Source: Acetobacter syzygii
GTDB lineage: Bacteria; Pseudomonadota; Alphaproteobacteria; Acetobacterales; Acetobacteraceae
DNA length: 64,000 nucleotides
Assembly: GCF_000964225.1 (NCBI RefSeq)
Contig: NZ_BAMZ01000082.1
Coordinates: forward strand, 104,570 to 168,569
Direction: 5' to 3'
The first letter of the stretch is position 1; the number at the start of each line of letters is the position of its first letter. This document shows, piece by piece, positions 36,007-45,469 of this stretch. The notes under the pieces are model-generated. The model made no database searches and was not told where the DNA came from. It was given only the letters and a program-made list of their open reading frames with translations. A program made the position numbers and the translations under genes.

Positions 36007-37137
36007 ATGCCCACGCCAGCAGGAGGCATTGCGCAGCCCTTGCGGGTTATGACCGTACTGCCCCCGCGCGAGCGTTTTGCCCCGCAGGAGGCCGGGGCCA
36101 TAGCCCTGCTGGTACACCGCATGGCGGCGGAAGGTGAGGTTGTGGTGGGTAGCGCCCCCCAGACCGCCCCCTATGCGGATGTTCCTTTTGCCCCCGTACC
36201 AGACTGCCTGTTCCCATTCAGCCGCATGGGGCGTTACCGGGCTGGAGTTGCCAGATTACTCCGTACTTTCCGCCCCGATCTGGTGGAAGTGCATAATCGC
36301 CCGGATCTGGCATGGGCCATAAGCCAGCGTTTCCCCCATGTGCCACTGGCATTGGTTTTGCATAATGACCCGTGTGGAATGCGTGCGGGTAAAACACCGC
36401 AGGAGCGTACGGCTCTGGCGCGCAAAATGGCGGTTGTGTGCGTCTCGGACTGGTTGCGAGTACGGTTTTTGGAGCAGGGCGTGCGCGGCGCTGTAACGGT
36501 CTTGCCCAATGCGCTGGACCTTGCTGTTTTGCCGCCTCCAGCCCCTGTGCGGGAGCCGATTGTGCTATTTGCAGGCCGTGTTGTGGCCGACAAGGGGGTG
36601 GATGCGTTTGTGCAGGCCTGTGCCACGCTTTTGCCGCGCCACCCCACATGGCAGGCCCGGATTATAGGGGCGGACCGTTTTGGCCCCAATTCACCCCAAA
36701 CAGAGTTTTTGAACACGCTGGTGCCGCAGGCTCTGGCTGCGGGGGTGCACATGGCGGGCTACCAGCCGCACGGGCAGGTTTTGCAGGCCATGAGCCACGC
36801 AGCCATTGTGGTGGTGCCCAGCCGCTGGTCCGAACCGTTTGGCATGGCTGCGCTGGAAGCCATGGGGTGTGGCGCAGCGGTGGTCACATCGCGCAATGGG
36901 GGGCTCCCCGGTGTTGCGGGGGAGGCGGCATTGTATGCCAGCCCCGATGATCTGCCGGGGCTGGTGGCTGTATTAGAGCGGTTGATGAGCGATGCTGGTT
37001 TGCGCGCCCGCATGGCGCAGGCGGGGCGTGCCCGCGCCCGGTTGTTTGATAGTGCGGTTATTCGCCCCAAACGTCAGGCTTTCCATGCCCGACTTGTGCA
37101 GGTCTGGCCCCATGTGGAGGCACTGGCACAGGCGTAA
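36007..37137 (+). CDS. GT4-family glycosyltransferase
   Basis: A GT-B fold glycosyltransferase of family 4, 376 residues. The N-terminal acceptor domain includes DLVEVHNRPDLAWA and the linker LVLHNDPCGM. The C-terminal donor domain has VLFAGRVVADKGVDAFV and the nucleotide-sugar E-x7-E motif EPFGMAALE followed by AMGCGAAVVTSRNGGLPGV. Such enzymes add sugars to lipid or polysaccharide acceptors at the cytosolic membrane face. No other polysaccharide genes flank it, so its pathway is not indicated. It starts four bases after the GST stop. Confidence 0.9.
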   Translation: MPTPAGGIAQPLRVMTVLPPRERFAPQEAGAIALLVHRMAAEGEVVVGSAPQTAPYADVPFAPVPDCLFPFSRMGRYRAGVARLLRTFRPDLVEVHNRPDLAWAISQRFPHVPLALVLHNDPCGMRAGKTPQERTALARKMAVVCVSDWLRVRFLEQGVRGAVTVLPNALDLAVLPPPAPVREPIVLFAGRVVADKGVDAFVQACATLLPRHPTWQARIIGADRFGPNSPQTEFLNTLVPQALAAGVHMAGYQPHGQVLQAMSHAAIVVVPSRWSEPFGMAALEAMGCGAAVVTSRNGGLPGVAGEAALYASPDDLPGLVAVLERLMSDAGLRARMAQAGRARARLFDSAVIRPKRQAFHARLVQVWPHVEALAQA

Positions 37138-37187
37138 ACAGCAATCTGGCGTAGGGTGGTGGGGGTTTTTGCGTTGTTGTGCGTGGG

Positions 37188-37838
37188 TTACGTCCAGCCG
37201 CAGGCGTGGAGTGCGGGGTGCATGGCCAAGCGGGGTGGGGCGGTTACGGATAGGCCAGCATCCACCGGCAGACTCAGGCTTCTGGCCAGCAGGTGCAGGC
37301 CAGCGGGATGAGGGTGGCCGTATAGCGCATCGCCCACAATGGGCCAGCCCATGGCGGCGCAATGCACACGGGCCTGATGGGTTCGCCCCGTCTCCAGCTC
37401 CAGCTCCAGCCAGCTTGTTGTGGCTGAGCGGCCCAGAACACGCCATGTTGTGGCCGAGGGCGCGCCAGCATCTGCCACCTGCATGGACCAGCCTGCTCTG
37501 GTGCTGGTTTTAAGCAGGGGCAGGTCAATCCGTCCGGTGGGGGTTTGCGGTCCCCCTTCCACCACGGCCCAGTAGGTCTTGCGTGCGGTCTTGCTGGCAA
37601 AAGCCTGCTGCATGGCCAGCAAGGGCTGTTTGCGCAGGGCTATGGCAAGGCAGCCCGATGTATCTGCATCCAGCCGGTGGGCCAGCCATGGACCATCCTT
37701 GCGGCGGGACAGGAGGGGAAAGCAGTCCTCCACGCTTGGGCCGCCGCCGGGGCCAGTATGCACGGGCAGGCCAGCGGGTTTGTCCAGAATAACAACATGG
37801 CTGCTCTGGTAGAGTATGGGGGGCAGAGCCGGGGGCAT
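37188..37838 (-). CDS. RluA-family pseudouridine synthase (short)
   Basis: A 216-residue pseudouridine synthase. The catalytic Asp lies in the RluA signature AHRLDADTSGCLAIA, after VVILDKPAGLPVHTGPGG. The later motif is LELELETGRTHQARVHCAAMGWPIVGD, the conserved R-x-H-Q-I/A-R segment. It lacks an N-terminal S4 domain, as in the RluA/TruC-type subset. The target uridine in rRNA or tRNA cannot be told. It starts six bases after the ftsK stop on the same strand, so it may be co-transcribed. Confidence 0.9.
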   Translation of the reverse strand: MPPALPPILYQSSHVVILDKPAGLPVHTGPGGGPSVEDCFPLLSRRKDGPWLAHRLDADTSGCLAIALRKQPLLAMQQAFASKTARKTYWAVVEGGPQTPTGRIDLPLLKTSTRAGWSMQVADAGAPSATTWRVLGRSATTSWLELELETGRTHQARVHCAAMGWPIVGDALYGHPHPAGLHLLARSLSLPVDAGLSVTAPPRLAMHPALHACGWT

Positions 37839-37844
37839 GGGGGG

Positions 37845-40616
37845 TTATTCTTCCCGGTTGGAGCCAACAAGCACCTTGCGGCGGCCCACATGGTCGGCCC
37901 GGCTGATAATGCCTTCTTTTTCCATCTGTTCAATCAGCTTGGCAGCGCGGTTGTAACCAATCGACAGGTGGCGCTGGATGAAGGAGGTGGAAGCCTTGCC
38001 CTCCCGTGTGACAATATCCACCGCTTCGCTGTACATATCGGCTTCGGCGTTTTCATTCCCGCCAGAGCGGCTGCTGCCGCTGGAGGAAGTGTTTTCTTCC
38101 ATGGGTTCGGCCAGCACGTCCTCATCATAGATCGGCTCGCCCTGTTCTTTCAGGAAGTTCACAACCTGCTCGACCTCGCTATCGGCCACAAACGGGCCGT
38201 GCACGCGGGTAATGCGACCGCCCCCCTGCATGAACAGCATATCCCCCTGACCAAGCAGCTGTTCTGCCCCCTGTTCGCCCAGAATGGTGCGGCTGTCGAA
38301 CTTGCTGATCACCTGGAACGAAATACGGGTGGGGAAGTTGGCTTTGATGGTGCCCGTAATCACATCCACCGAGGGGCGCTGCGTTGCCATGATGACGTGA
38401 ATGCCCGCAGCACGTGCTTTTTGCGCCAGACGTTGCACACAGGCGTCAATTTCCTTGCCTGCGGTCATCATCAGGTCGGCCATTTCGTCAATAATGACCA
38501 CAATGTAGGGCATGGGATCGAGGGTGACTGACTGTTCCTCAAACACGGGGTTGCCGGTTTCAGGGTCAAAGCCGGTTTGTACGCGGCGGACCACGACCTC
38601 CCCATCCGCACGGGCTTCGGCTGCACGGGCATTGTAGCCTGCAATGTTGCGGACCTGCATGTGGGCCATGGTGCGGTAACGTCGGTCCATCTCGCGCACA
38701 ACCCATTTGAGCGCGTTAACGGCTTTGGGTGGCTCGGTTACAACCGGGGTGAGCAGGTGGGGAATACCATCGTAAATGGAGAGTTCGAGCACCTTGGGGT
38801 CGATCATGATCAACCTGCATTCATCGGGGGAAAGCCGGTAAAGCAGGGAGAGGATCATGGCGTTGACCCCAACAGACTTACCCGAGCCGGTGGTGCCAGC
38901 CACCAGCAGGTGGGGCATCCTTGCCAGATCGCTGAACATGGGTTCGCCCGCAATATCCTTGCCAAGGGCAAGGGGGAGCTGGCCTGTATCCTCGCGCCAT
39001 GTGGGCTGGTTGAGCAGCTCGGACAGGTAAACCGTCTCACGCGTCTGGTTGGGAACTTCTATCCCCATAACATTCCGGCCCGGAACGGTGGCAATGCGCA
39101 CACTCAGGACCGACAGGGAGCGCGCCACATCATCCGCCAGCCCGATAATACGGGCAGAACGAATGCCCGGAGCGGGTTCCAGCTCGTAGAGTGTGACCAC
39201 TGGCCCTGCGCTCATGCCCACAATTTTGCCCTGCACGCCGTAGTCGGCCAGAACCTGCTCCAACATGCGGGCTGTGGCGTTCAGCAGTTCGGGCGAGGGG
39301 CCGTTATGGGCATTGCCGGGGGCCGGGCGCAGCAGGCTCATGGGTGGGAGTTCCCACCCACCCTTACGGGCGGCGGTGGGGGCGCGTTCGGGGCTGCTGC
39401 CCGTGCTTTCGGTATGGCTGGCACCCGAGAACAGACGGCCCAGCAGGCCGCTTTTGGCGGGTTTGTCCGGGGCTGCTACCGGTGCGGCGCTGGCTGGCAG
39501 GGTAAAGGGTGTGGGTTCGGTTCTGGGGGTGGCAGCCGGGGTTATGGCGTTGGTCTGCCTGTTCCCTTCCTGCGGTACGGGGCCTGTTACGGGGTGGCCT
39601 GTCTGGTCCTGTGCTGTGTGGAGGACCAGCGCCGTACCGGTGGAAGGAGTGGTGGGGGCCGGGTGGTAGTGCTCGGGTTCGTCCACCTCATCTTCAAAAA
39701 GAGCGGTGGTGGGGAGCGTACTGCCATAGAACGGGTCTGCGGCAGGTTGTTTGGCAGGGGCGGTATAGGGTGCCTGTTCGGGGCCTTGAGGGTGCGGTTT
39801 GTGGCTGGCGTAGTAGCGCACAAAACGGGTGCCCAGTTTGCCCGGCAACCGCATGATACAAACAAAAGCGCGCCACAGGGCCAGCCATTCCTCGCGCCGC
39901 AGGCCGGTCCCGAGCGCAAAGAGCAGTCCCGCCAGCAGTCCCCCCAGAAGCCAGATGACCATTCCCCCCGCAGGGCCAATGGCTGCCATACCAGCAGAGA
40001 TGGAAGTCTGGGCAATGGAGTGCCCAACGCCTCCACCAATGCCTGCCTGTGTTGGCCACTCCACATTGGGGAGTGCGGTAAACAGCAGGGGAATGGCGGC
40101 CAGCAATGCGCCAGAGACGGGGAGCAGGCAAAGAATGGCACCAACCCGCAGGCCAAAAATCATCCCTGTTTCGTGGCCAAGCAGGCGGTGGCTCATAAAC
40201 CGCCAGCCCCATGCGACAAGAATAAGAACCGGCACAATGGCACCCAACCCGATTCCCTGTAGCAGGGTGTCGGCCATAAAGGCGCCCGTCATCCCCAAAA
40301 GGTTGGTCGGGGGCTGGTTGGTGGCCGTGTTAAAGGATGGGTCGGTCGGGTTGTACGTTACCAGAGCCGCCAGCAGGGCGCAGGCCAAAAGACAAAGGGC
40401 AATACCCCCCCCTTCTTCCATGCGCAGGCGCAGGGTGCTTTTGTGGGGCGTGGAGGAGTTGCTTGTATTCAAAGGGCTTGTGCGCGCCAAGGGTGCCGGT
40501 CCTGACTCCAGAAGCCGCGGTAACGCCCCGCCATAGGGCAGGAATCGTGTGCGCGGGGGATTGTAAAGGGTGACTGCCTTCTTCTTAGCAGCCCTGTTGA
40601 GTATTGCGAACCGCAT
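37845..40616 (-). CDS. ftsK: DNA translocase FtsK
   Basis: A septum-anchored DNA pump that segregates chromosome ends and activates XerCD at dif. Of 923 residues, four membrane helices lie at about 71-89, 122-140, 158-184 and 213-236. A Pro/Thr-rich linker spans about 270-430, the alpha-beta motor carries Walker A GTTGSGKS at 574-581 and VVIIDEMADLMMTAGKE as Walker B, and a C-terminal gamma winged helix reads KOPS (STSFIQRHLSIGYNRAAKLIEQME). The start is uncertain: ATG 40616 has AAAGG directly abutting it, and Met66 (MEEGGG) is an alternative. Confidence 0.96.
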   Translation of the reverse strand: MRFAILNRAAKKKAVTLYNPPRTRFLPYGGALPRLLESGPAPLARTSPLNTSNSSTPHKSTLRLRMEEGGGIALCLLACALLAALVTYNPTDPSFNTATNQPPTNLLGMTGAFMADTLLQGIGLGAIVPVLILVAWGWRFMSHRLLGHETGMIFGLRVGAILCLLPVSGALLAAIPLLFTALPNVEWPTQAGIGGGVGHSIAQTSISAGMAAIGPAGGMVIWLLGGLLAGLLFALGTGLRREEWLALWRAFVCIMRLPGKLGTRFVRYYASHKPHPQGPEQAPYTAPAKQPAADPFYGSTLPTTALFEDEVDEPEHYHPAPTTPSTGTALVLHTAQDQTGHPVTGPVPQEGNRQTNAITPAATPRTEPTPFTLPASAAPVAAPDKPAKSGLLGRLFSGASHTESTGSSPERAPTAARKGGWELPPMSLLRPAPGNAHNGPSPELLNATARMLEQVLADYGVQGKIVGMSAGPVVTLYELEPAPGIRSARIIGLADDVARSLSVLSVRIATVPGRNVMGIEVPNQTRETVYLSELLNQPTWREDTGQLPLALGKDIAGEPMFSDLARMPHLLVAGTTGSGKSVGVNAMILSLLYRLSPDECRLIMIDPKVLELSIYDGIPHLLTPVVTEPPKAVNALKWVVREMDRRYRTMAHMQVRNIAGYNARAAEARADGEVVVRRVQTGFDPETGNPVFEEQSVTLDPMPYIVVIIDEMADLMMTAGKEIDACVQRLAQKARAAGIHVIMATQRPSVDVITGTIKANFPTRISFQVISKFDSRTILGEQGAEQLLGQGDMLFMQGGGRITRVHGPFVADSEVEQVVNFLKEQGEPIYDEDVLAEPMEENTSSSGSSRSGGNENAEADMYSEAVDIVTREGKASTSFIQRHLSIGYNRAAKLIEQMEKEGIISRADHVGRRKVLVGSNREE

Positions 40617-40919
40617 CCTTTGCAGAAGAATACGGCCTTGGAGGGGCAGGCCCGTTGATCAGGCCCAGACCGGAGGGAAGGGTGGCAGGGAAAACAGTCA
40701 TCTCCGGCGTGGCAGGCATAGGCGCCCAGAGTGTGGGCTGCTTGTTCAGATGCGGCGGATCGACAATTATAGGGGCTGTAGGTCCATTGTGCTGCTGGCT
40801 GTTCCTTAAAGAATGGGTGTGCCTGTTCCGCCCTTTGGCGCAAGCGCCGTTGGTGCAGGTAGCCGCATAGGCTGGGGGTTTTTATTTGTTTATCGTCCGC
40901 TCCGGGGTGTGCTGAGTAA
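40617..40919. promoter_or_regulatory. Divergent intergenic region between ftsK and the 726-aa gene
   Basis: About 300 bases with no credible gene. It contains a small perfect hairpin (GGCGC-AA-GCGCC at 40837-40848), and it must contain both divergent promoters. No operator could be identified. Confidence 0.4.
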
Positions 40920-43100
40920 ATGGATGCAAGTCATTTGACCAACCTTGCGCAGTACCTGCACGCAAACCCAGACTTGCACCCTATGCTGCGACCTTGCTCC
41001 GTTGTGCAGAATCCATCCTTTGAACGCCCTGTGTGTGTCCAGCCCGATGGCAGTCTTGTGTGCAGCAGCCAGCAGGTAACACCTGCCAGTGCCTGGTTTT
41101 TGACCCGCCTCGCGTTGGAGGTGGCGGAGTTGGTCAGTAATCCGGGCGCAGGGGCAGCTGCCAGAACGGTCCTCCCTGCCGGGCAACGGATGGCGCGTAT
41201 TTTGCTGGCGGCCGCAAGGCTTACGGCCCGTGCATGGTGTGGGCGCATGGTGTTCCCGGCCAGTCCGCCGCCTCATTCCATGCCGTGCTTCTGGGGGGAG
41301 GCAATGGCGGGGGAGGCTGTTCCAGCCCCCTCACAACTGGCGGCCTGTCTGGCTGATGTTGCGTTGTATGTTGCCCCCAGCCTGCGCCCGCAGGTGGGGG
41401 AGGGTCATGGGGTATATGCGTGGGCCTGTTCAGTCTGGTCCAGTTTACAGCCTGCGGAGTGGCGGGTGGTTCAAGGGGGGGACGAACGGCTGGACCTGAC
41501 CGGCCCATATGGCCTGAACCGGTATGGCTGCCAGCCTTTCCCCCGCAGTGGGGAGCTGGCTTTTTCTTCCTCCACGGCGTCATCCCCTAGCGTGGTTGCG
41601 GCACGGGCCATGTATCAGGCCAATATGCGCCTGATCCGCCGTGCGGTGGAGGGGGGTGAAGGGGCAGAACTGTGCCCTGTGCGCGAGGTCCGCGCATTTG
41701 TGGCGGCGTTCTATCATCTGGATGGACCCGATCGTGTTGTGCTGGCCCCATCGGGGACTGACTGCGCTCTGGCGGCTACGGCGTTTATGGGGATGGCCAG
41801 CCCACACATCACAACGCTTCTCCCCGGTGTGGAAGAGACGGGCAGCGGTGTTCCGCTGGCAACCTGTGGCCGCCATTTTGCCCAGCGTACGGCCTTGGGA
41901 TACGGGGTGGATAAAGGCGCGCTCATAGACGGATTTGTGCGGGATGCGGAGCATGTGGGCCTGCCCCTGCGTGCGGAGGGTGGGGCGCGCATACCTGATG
42001 ATGACCTCTTTGCGGCCTGCCAACAGCAGATGGATCGGGCGGTCAGGGCCGGGCGGCGTGTTCTGCTGTATCTGCTGCATGTCTCCAAAACCGGGCAACT
42101 GGTGCTGCCTGCTGCGCAGGTGCGGGCTTTGTGCGCCCTTTATCCGGGGCAGGTGGATGTTCTGGTAGATGCCTGTCAGGCCCGGTTGAGGGCGGAGCAT
42201 GTCCGCCAGTATGTGGGGTGGGGTTGGGCGGTTATGGTGACCGGGTCCAAGTTTTTTACCGGCCCGCCTTTTAGTGGTGCCTTGCTGCTGCCCGATGGCT
42301 GGTTGGAGCGGTTGCACCATGCAAGCCTGCCAGCCGGTCTGGCGGCCTACGCCACACGGGCGGAATGGCCGGACCTGCCAGCAGCCCTTACCCTGCCTGC
42401 GGGGATGAATGCAGGCCTGCTCCTGCGCTGGAGCGGTGCGCGGGCAGAAATGGCGGCTTTTGCTGCCGTGCCGGAGACGCAAAAATATGACCGTCTGCAC
42501 CGATTTGGGGTGGACGTCCTTCATGCTCTGCGGGCCTGTCCGTACGTACGACTGTTACCGTCAGCGGATTTGGCTCCAGCGCATGGAGTGGGTACGTGGG
42601 ACAGCCTGCCCAGTATTTTTGCGTTTGTTGTGCTGCTGGATGGGTACCCTCTGACGCTGGTGCAGGCCCGGCAGTTGCATGGCTGGCTGCTGGCCGACCT
42701 GACAGCCCCTCTTTGTGCCTGTCTGCGCGATGTTGCGGAGCGGGCACTGGCGGCACTTCCCTGCCACGTTGGGCAGCCGGTTGCCATAACGGACAATGCC
42801 GGGCAGGAGGGGGCGTTGGGTGCTTTGCGGATTTCGGCCTCCGCCCGACTGGTGTCCGGCACAGGGGCAAGGGTGGGTGCCGCCCGGCCAGCAGATCAGC
42901 CGGAAGGGATGGTCTGCCATGCTGGCGTGGTGCGGGTGCTGGCCAAACTGGAGCTTATTTTACGGTACTGGTCGGAGCTTGCGCACGCGCCCTCCTGCGC
43001 GGGTACGCCAGTTGAGCGTGTTCCTGTGCCGGTTGCCGGGGACTGCGTGTGGGATCAGGGCAGGCAGGGCATTTCTTCTCTTGCACTCAGGCAAAGCTGA
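40920..43100 (+). CDS. Unrecognised 726-residue protein with a PLP aminotransferase class V-like core
   Basis: I do not recognise this gene. The middle third looks like a fold-type I PLP enzyme: LAPSGTDCALAATAF (275-289), a core beta strand LLYLLHVSKTGQL (382-394), VDVLVDACQAR (412-422, with the PLP-contacting Asp417), and VTGSKFFTGPPFSGALLLP with the presumed Schiff-base Lys444. Around it are about 215 N-terminal and 200 C-terminal residues of unknown type, rich in Ala, Cys and Trp, so it is almost twice the size of a cysteine desulfurase. The N-terminal part ends in GPYGLNRYGCQPFPR and FSSSTASSPS. No signal peptide or membrane segments are obvious. A histidine phosphatase gene follows 15 bases later. 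Confidence 0.8.
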   Translation: MDASHLTNLAQYLHANPDLHPMLRPCSVVQNPSFERPVCVQPDGSLVCSSQQVTPASAWFLTRLALEVAELVSNPGAGAAARTVLPAGQRMARILLAAARLTARAWCGRMVFPASPPPHSMPCFWGEAMAGEAVPAPSQLAACLADVALYVAPSLRPQVGEGHGVYAWACSVWSSLQPAEWRVVQGGDERLDLTGPYGLNRYGCQPFPRSGELAFSSSTASSPSVVAARAMYQANMRLIRRAVEGGEGAELCPVREVRAFVAAFYHLDGPDRVVLAPSGTDCALAATAFMGMASPHITTLLPGVEETGSGVPLATCGRHFAQRTALGYGVDKGALIDGFVRDAEHVGLPLRAEGGARIPDDDLFAACQQQMDRAVRAGRRVLLYLLHVSKTGQLVLPAAQVRALCALYPGQVDVLVDACQARLRAEHVRQYVGWGWAVMVTGSKFFTGPPFSGALLLPDGWLERLHHASLPAGLAAYATRAEWPDLPAALTLPAGMNAGLLLRWSGARAEMAAFAAVPETQKYDRLHRFGVDVLHALRACPYVRLLPSADLAPAHGVGTWDSLPSIFAFVVLLDGYPLTLVQARQLHGWLLADLTAPLCACLRDVAERALAALPCHVGQPVAITDNAGQEGALGALRISASARLVSGTGARVGAARPADQPEGMVCHAGVVRVLAKLELILRYWSELAHAPSCAGTPVERVPVPVAGDCVWDQGRQGISSLALRQS

Positions 43101-43115
43101 TTCCACAACAGGGGC

Positions 43116-43811
43116 ATGAGCGAACATCTGATTGCCGAGCAAGCCTCATCCTCTTCTCAGGATCATTTTCTCGATGGTCCGGAGCTTCCCACCGGTATTA
43201 CGCGTTTTTGGCTGATCCGCCACGCACTGGTGGAAGAAAATGCCCGTATGCGCATGTATGGCAGTATGGATGTGCCGCTCTGCCCGGAAAGTCTGATTGC
43301 CCAAAAACCCATGTACCGGGCTTTGGCCGAACGTCTGCCGCAGGATGCACAATGGTTTATCAGCCCTCTGTCCCGCACCCGGCGGACAGCACAGGCTATT
43401 GAGGAAGCCGGTTATGGCCCCCGCAAACTCACGGTGGAGCCAGACCTGATCGAGCAGAATCTGGGCGCGTGGCAAGGGCTCAAGTACGATGCCCTGCCTG
43501 CCCATCTGACCCTGCCGCCCCACCCCTTCTGGCCGGTTGCCGCCAGTGACTGCCCACCGCAGGGCGAAAGCGTGATAGAAGTGTGCAGCCGTGTTGGCCG
43601 CCTGCTGGACCGGCTGGCCAGAACGCACGCGGGGCGCAACATTGTGGCGGTGGCCCATGGCGGGGTGATTCGCGCAGCGCTAGCCCATGCACTGCGGATT
43701 CATGCCGAGACCGCGTTGCATTTTTCGGTCCAGAATCTCTCGCTTACCATTCTGGAACGGCTGGATGCAGGCTGGCGGGTGGTCACGGTCAATGAACTGC
43801 CCGGTGTTTAA
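43116..43811 (+). CDS. Histidine phosphatase family protein
   Basis: A phosphoglycerate mutase-like phosphatase of 231 residues. The phosphohistidine motif reads WLIRHALVEEN (RHG variant RHA), with SPLSRTRRTAQAIEEA for the second Arg, and VAHGGVIRAALAHAL for the second catalytic His. PDLIEQNLGAWQG carries the conserved Glu. The substrate is unknown; alpha-ribazole phosphatase and sugar-phosphatase relatives look similar. It starts 15 bases after the unknown PLP-type gene, so the two probably share a transcript. Confidence 0.9.
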   Translation: MSEHLIAEQASSSSQDHFLDGPELPTGITRFWLIRHALVEENARMRMYGSMDVPLCPESLIAQKPMYRALAERLPQDAQWFISPLSRTRRTAQAIEEAGYGPRKLTVEPDLIEQNLGAWQGLKYDALPAHLTLPPHPFWPVAASDCPPQGESVIEVCSRVGRLLDRLARTHAGRNIVAVAHGGVIRAALAHALRIHAETALHFSVQNLSLTILERLDAGWRVVTVNELPGV

Positions 43812-43894
43812 CCCGGTGCGGTTTGCGCCATTTATGTAAAACGACTGGCTGACCATACGGGCAGCCATGATTCCCAGACGGAGGGCCGTGGTCC

Positions 43895-45352
43895 ATGTCT
43901 TTCTCTCCCTCACACGCCGGGGCGCTGGCCGCCACAGACCAGTTGTTTTTTGCCTCCAAGCAGGCGCAGCTTAGCCGGGACGAGGCTGAAAAGCTCACCC
44001 ACACGGCGCTGGACGGCATGGACGATGGCGAGCTGTTCCTTGAATACCGCGAGAGCGAATCCATAGCTCTGGATGATGGGGTTATCCGCTCTGCTTCCTT
44101 TAACACCAGCACGGGCTTTGGTTTGCGTGCGGTGCTGGGGGAAGAAACGGGCTTTGCCCATTCGGATGAGATGAGCCGTTCTTCTCTGCTCCGCGCGGCC
44201 GATGCGGTCAGTGCCGTGCGCGCCGGGCGTTCCGGGCAGATGGCAGCACCACCCCGCCCCACCAACCAGCGGCTCTACACGGATGCGAACCCGCTGGGGG
44301 ATACCGATTTTGCAGCCCGCTCCGGCCTGCTTTCCAGCATAGATGCCTATGCACGCGGTAAGGACCGGCGCGTGGTGCAAGTCATGGCCTCGCTCTCGGG
44401 CGAGTGGCAGGCCGTGCAGATCATTCGGGCAGACGGTGGGCGTGTGGCCGATCTGCGGCCTCTGGTGCGGTTGAATGTGTCGGTTGTGGTGGAGCAGGAT
44501 GGCAAGCGCGAGAGCGGCAGCCACGGCCTTGGTGGACGTTACGAGATTAACCGCCTGCTGAATGAGGAAACATGGCACGGCGCGGTGGATGAGGCCCTGC
44601 GGCAGGCCCTTGTTGCCCTGGAAGCACAGGCGGCCCCAGCGGGGGAAATGGAGGTTGTGCTGGGTGCTGGCTGGCCCGGCATTCTATTGCACGAAGCCGT
44701 GGGCCATGGGCTGGAAGGGGACTTTAACCGCAAGGGTACATCCGTTTTTGCCGGGCGCATTGGCTCCCGCGTGGCATCCCCCGGTGTTACGGTAATTGAT
44801 GATGGCTCCCTGCCCGACCGCCGGGGCAGCCTGACTATTGATGATGAAGGCACCCCGACAGGCCGCACGGTGCTGATCGAGGATGGTATTCTCAAAGGCT
44901 ATTTGCAGGACCGGCTGAATGCCCGGCTTATGGGGGTGGCCCCTACAGGTAATGGCCGCCGCCAGTCCTACGCGCATATGCCTCTGCCCCGTATGACCAA
45001 CACCATTATGCTGCCCGGTAATGCCACAACGGAAGAGATGATCCGTTCGGTCAAACGTGGGCTGTACGCCGTGCACTTTGGGGGCGGGCAGGTGGATATT
45101 ACATCGGGCAAGTTCGTGTTTGCCGCATCCGAGGCCTATCTGATCGAGAATGGTCGGGTCACAGTGCCGGTCAAGGGCGCAACCCTGATTGGCAGCGGCG
45201 CGGAAGCCATGACGCAGGTTTCCATGATCGGGGGCAATCTGGAGCTTGATCCGGGTATTGGAACCTGTGGCAAGGCCGGGCAGGGGGTGCCGGTTGGTGT
45301 TGGTCAGCCGACGCTTAAAATGACCGGTCTGACCGTGGGTGGCACGGCTTAG
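43895..45352 (+). CDS. tldD: Metalloprotease TldD
   Basis: TldD is one half of the TldD/TldE (PmbA) zinc protease, which in other bacteria matures modified peptides and degrades CcdA. It has 485 residues. The zinc motif H-E-x3-H starts at His266 in ILLHEAVGHGLEGDFNRKG, and the conserved flanks SVFAGRIGS and DDEGTPTGRTVLIEDGIL follow. The C-terminal domain has VSMIGGNLELDPGIGTCGKAGQG. The partner tldE is not in the window. The start is preceded by GGAGGG at about ten bases. Confidence 0.96.
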   Translation: MSFSPSHAGALAATDQLFFASKQAQLSRDEAEKLTHTALDGMDDGELFLEYRESESIALDDGVIRSASFNTSTGFGLRAVLGEETGFAHSDEMSRSSLLRAADAVSAVRAGRSGQMAAPPRPTNQRLYTDANPLGDTDFAARSGLLSSIDAYARGKDRRVVQVMASLSGEWQAVQIIRADGGRVADLRPLVRLNVSVVVEQDGKRESGSHGLGGRYEINRLLNEETWHGAVDEALRQALVALEAQAAPAGEMEVVLGAGWPGILLHEAVGHGLEGDFNRKGTSVFAGRIGSRVASPGVTVIDDGSLPDRRGSLTIDDEGTPTGRTVLIEDGILKGYLQDRLNARLMGVAPTGNGRRQSYAHMPLPRMTNTIMLPGNATTEEMIRSVKRGLYAVHFGGGQVDITSGKFVFAASEAYLIENGRVTVPVKGATLIGSGAEAMTQVSMIGGNLELDPGIGTCGKAGQGVPVGVGQPTLKMTGLTVGGTA

Positions 45353-45469
45353 GAACGCAACAGACGCCTGCCCCTCCTTTGGGCTGTTCCTGTTCTGCGC
45401 TCTCTCATGCTAGAGCGTGTGCCTGAGGTTCTGCCCGTCTGATGCGGGCCGAAGGAGAGGGACAGGAAA

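Noticed and set aside
38577..40262. A 561-codon plus-strand open frame opposite ftsK
   Set aside because: Antisense shadow of ftsK with no recognisable domain or ribosome site.
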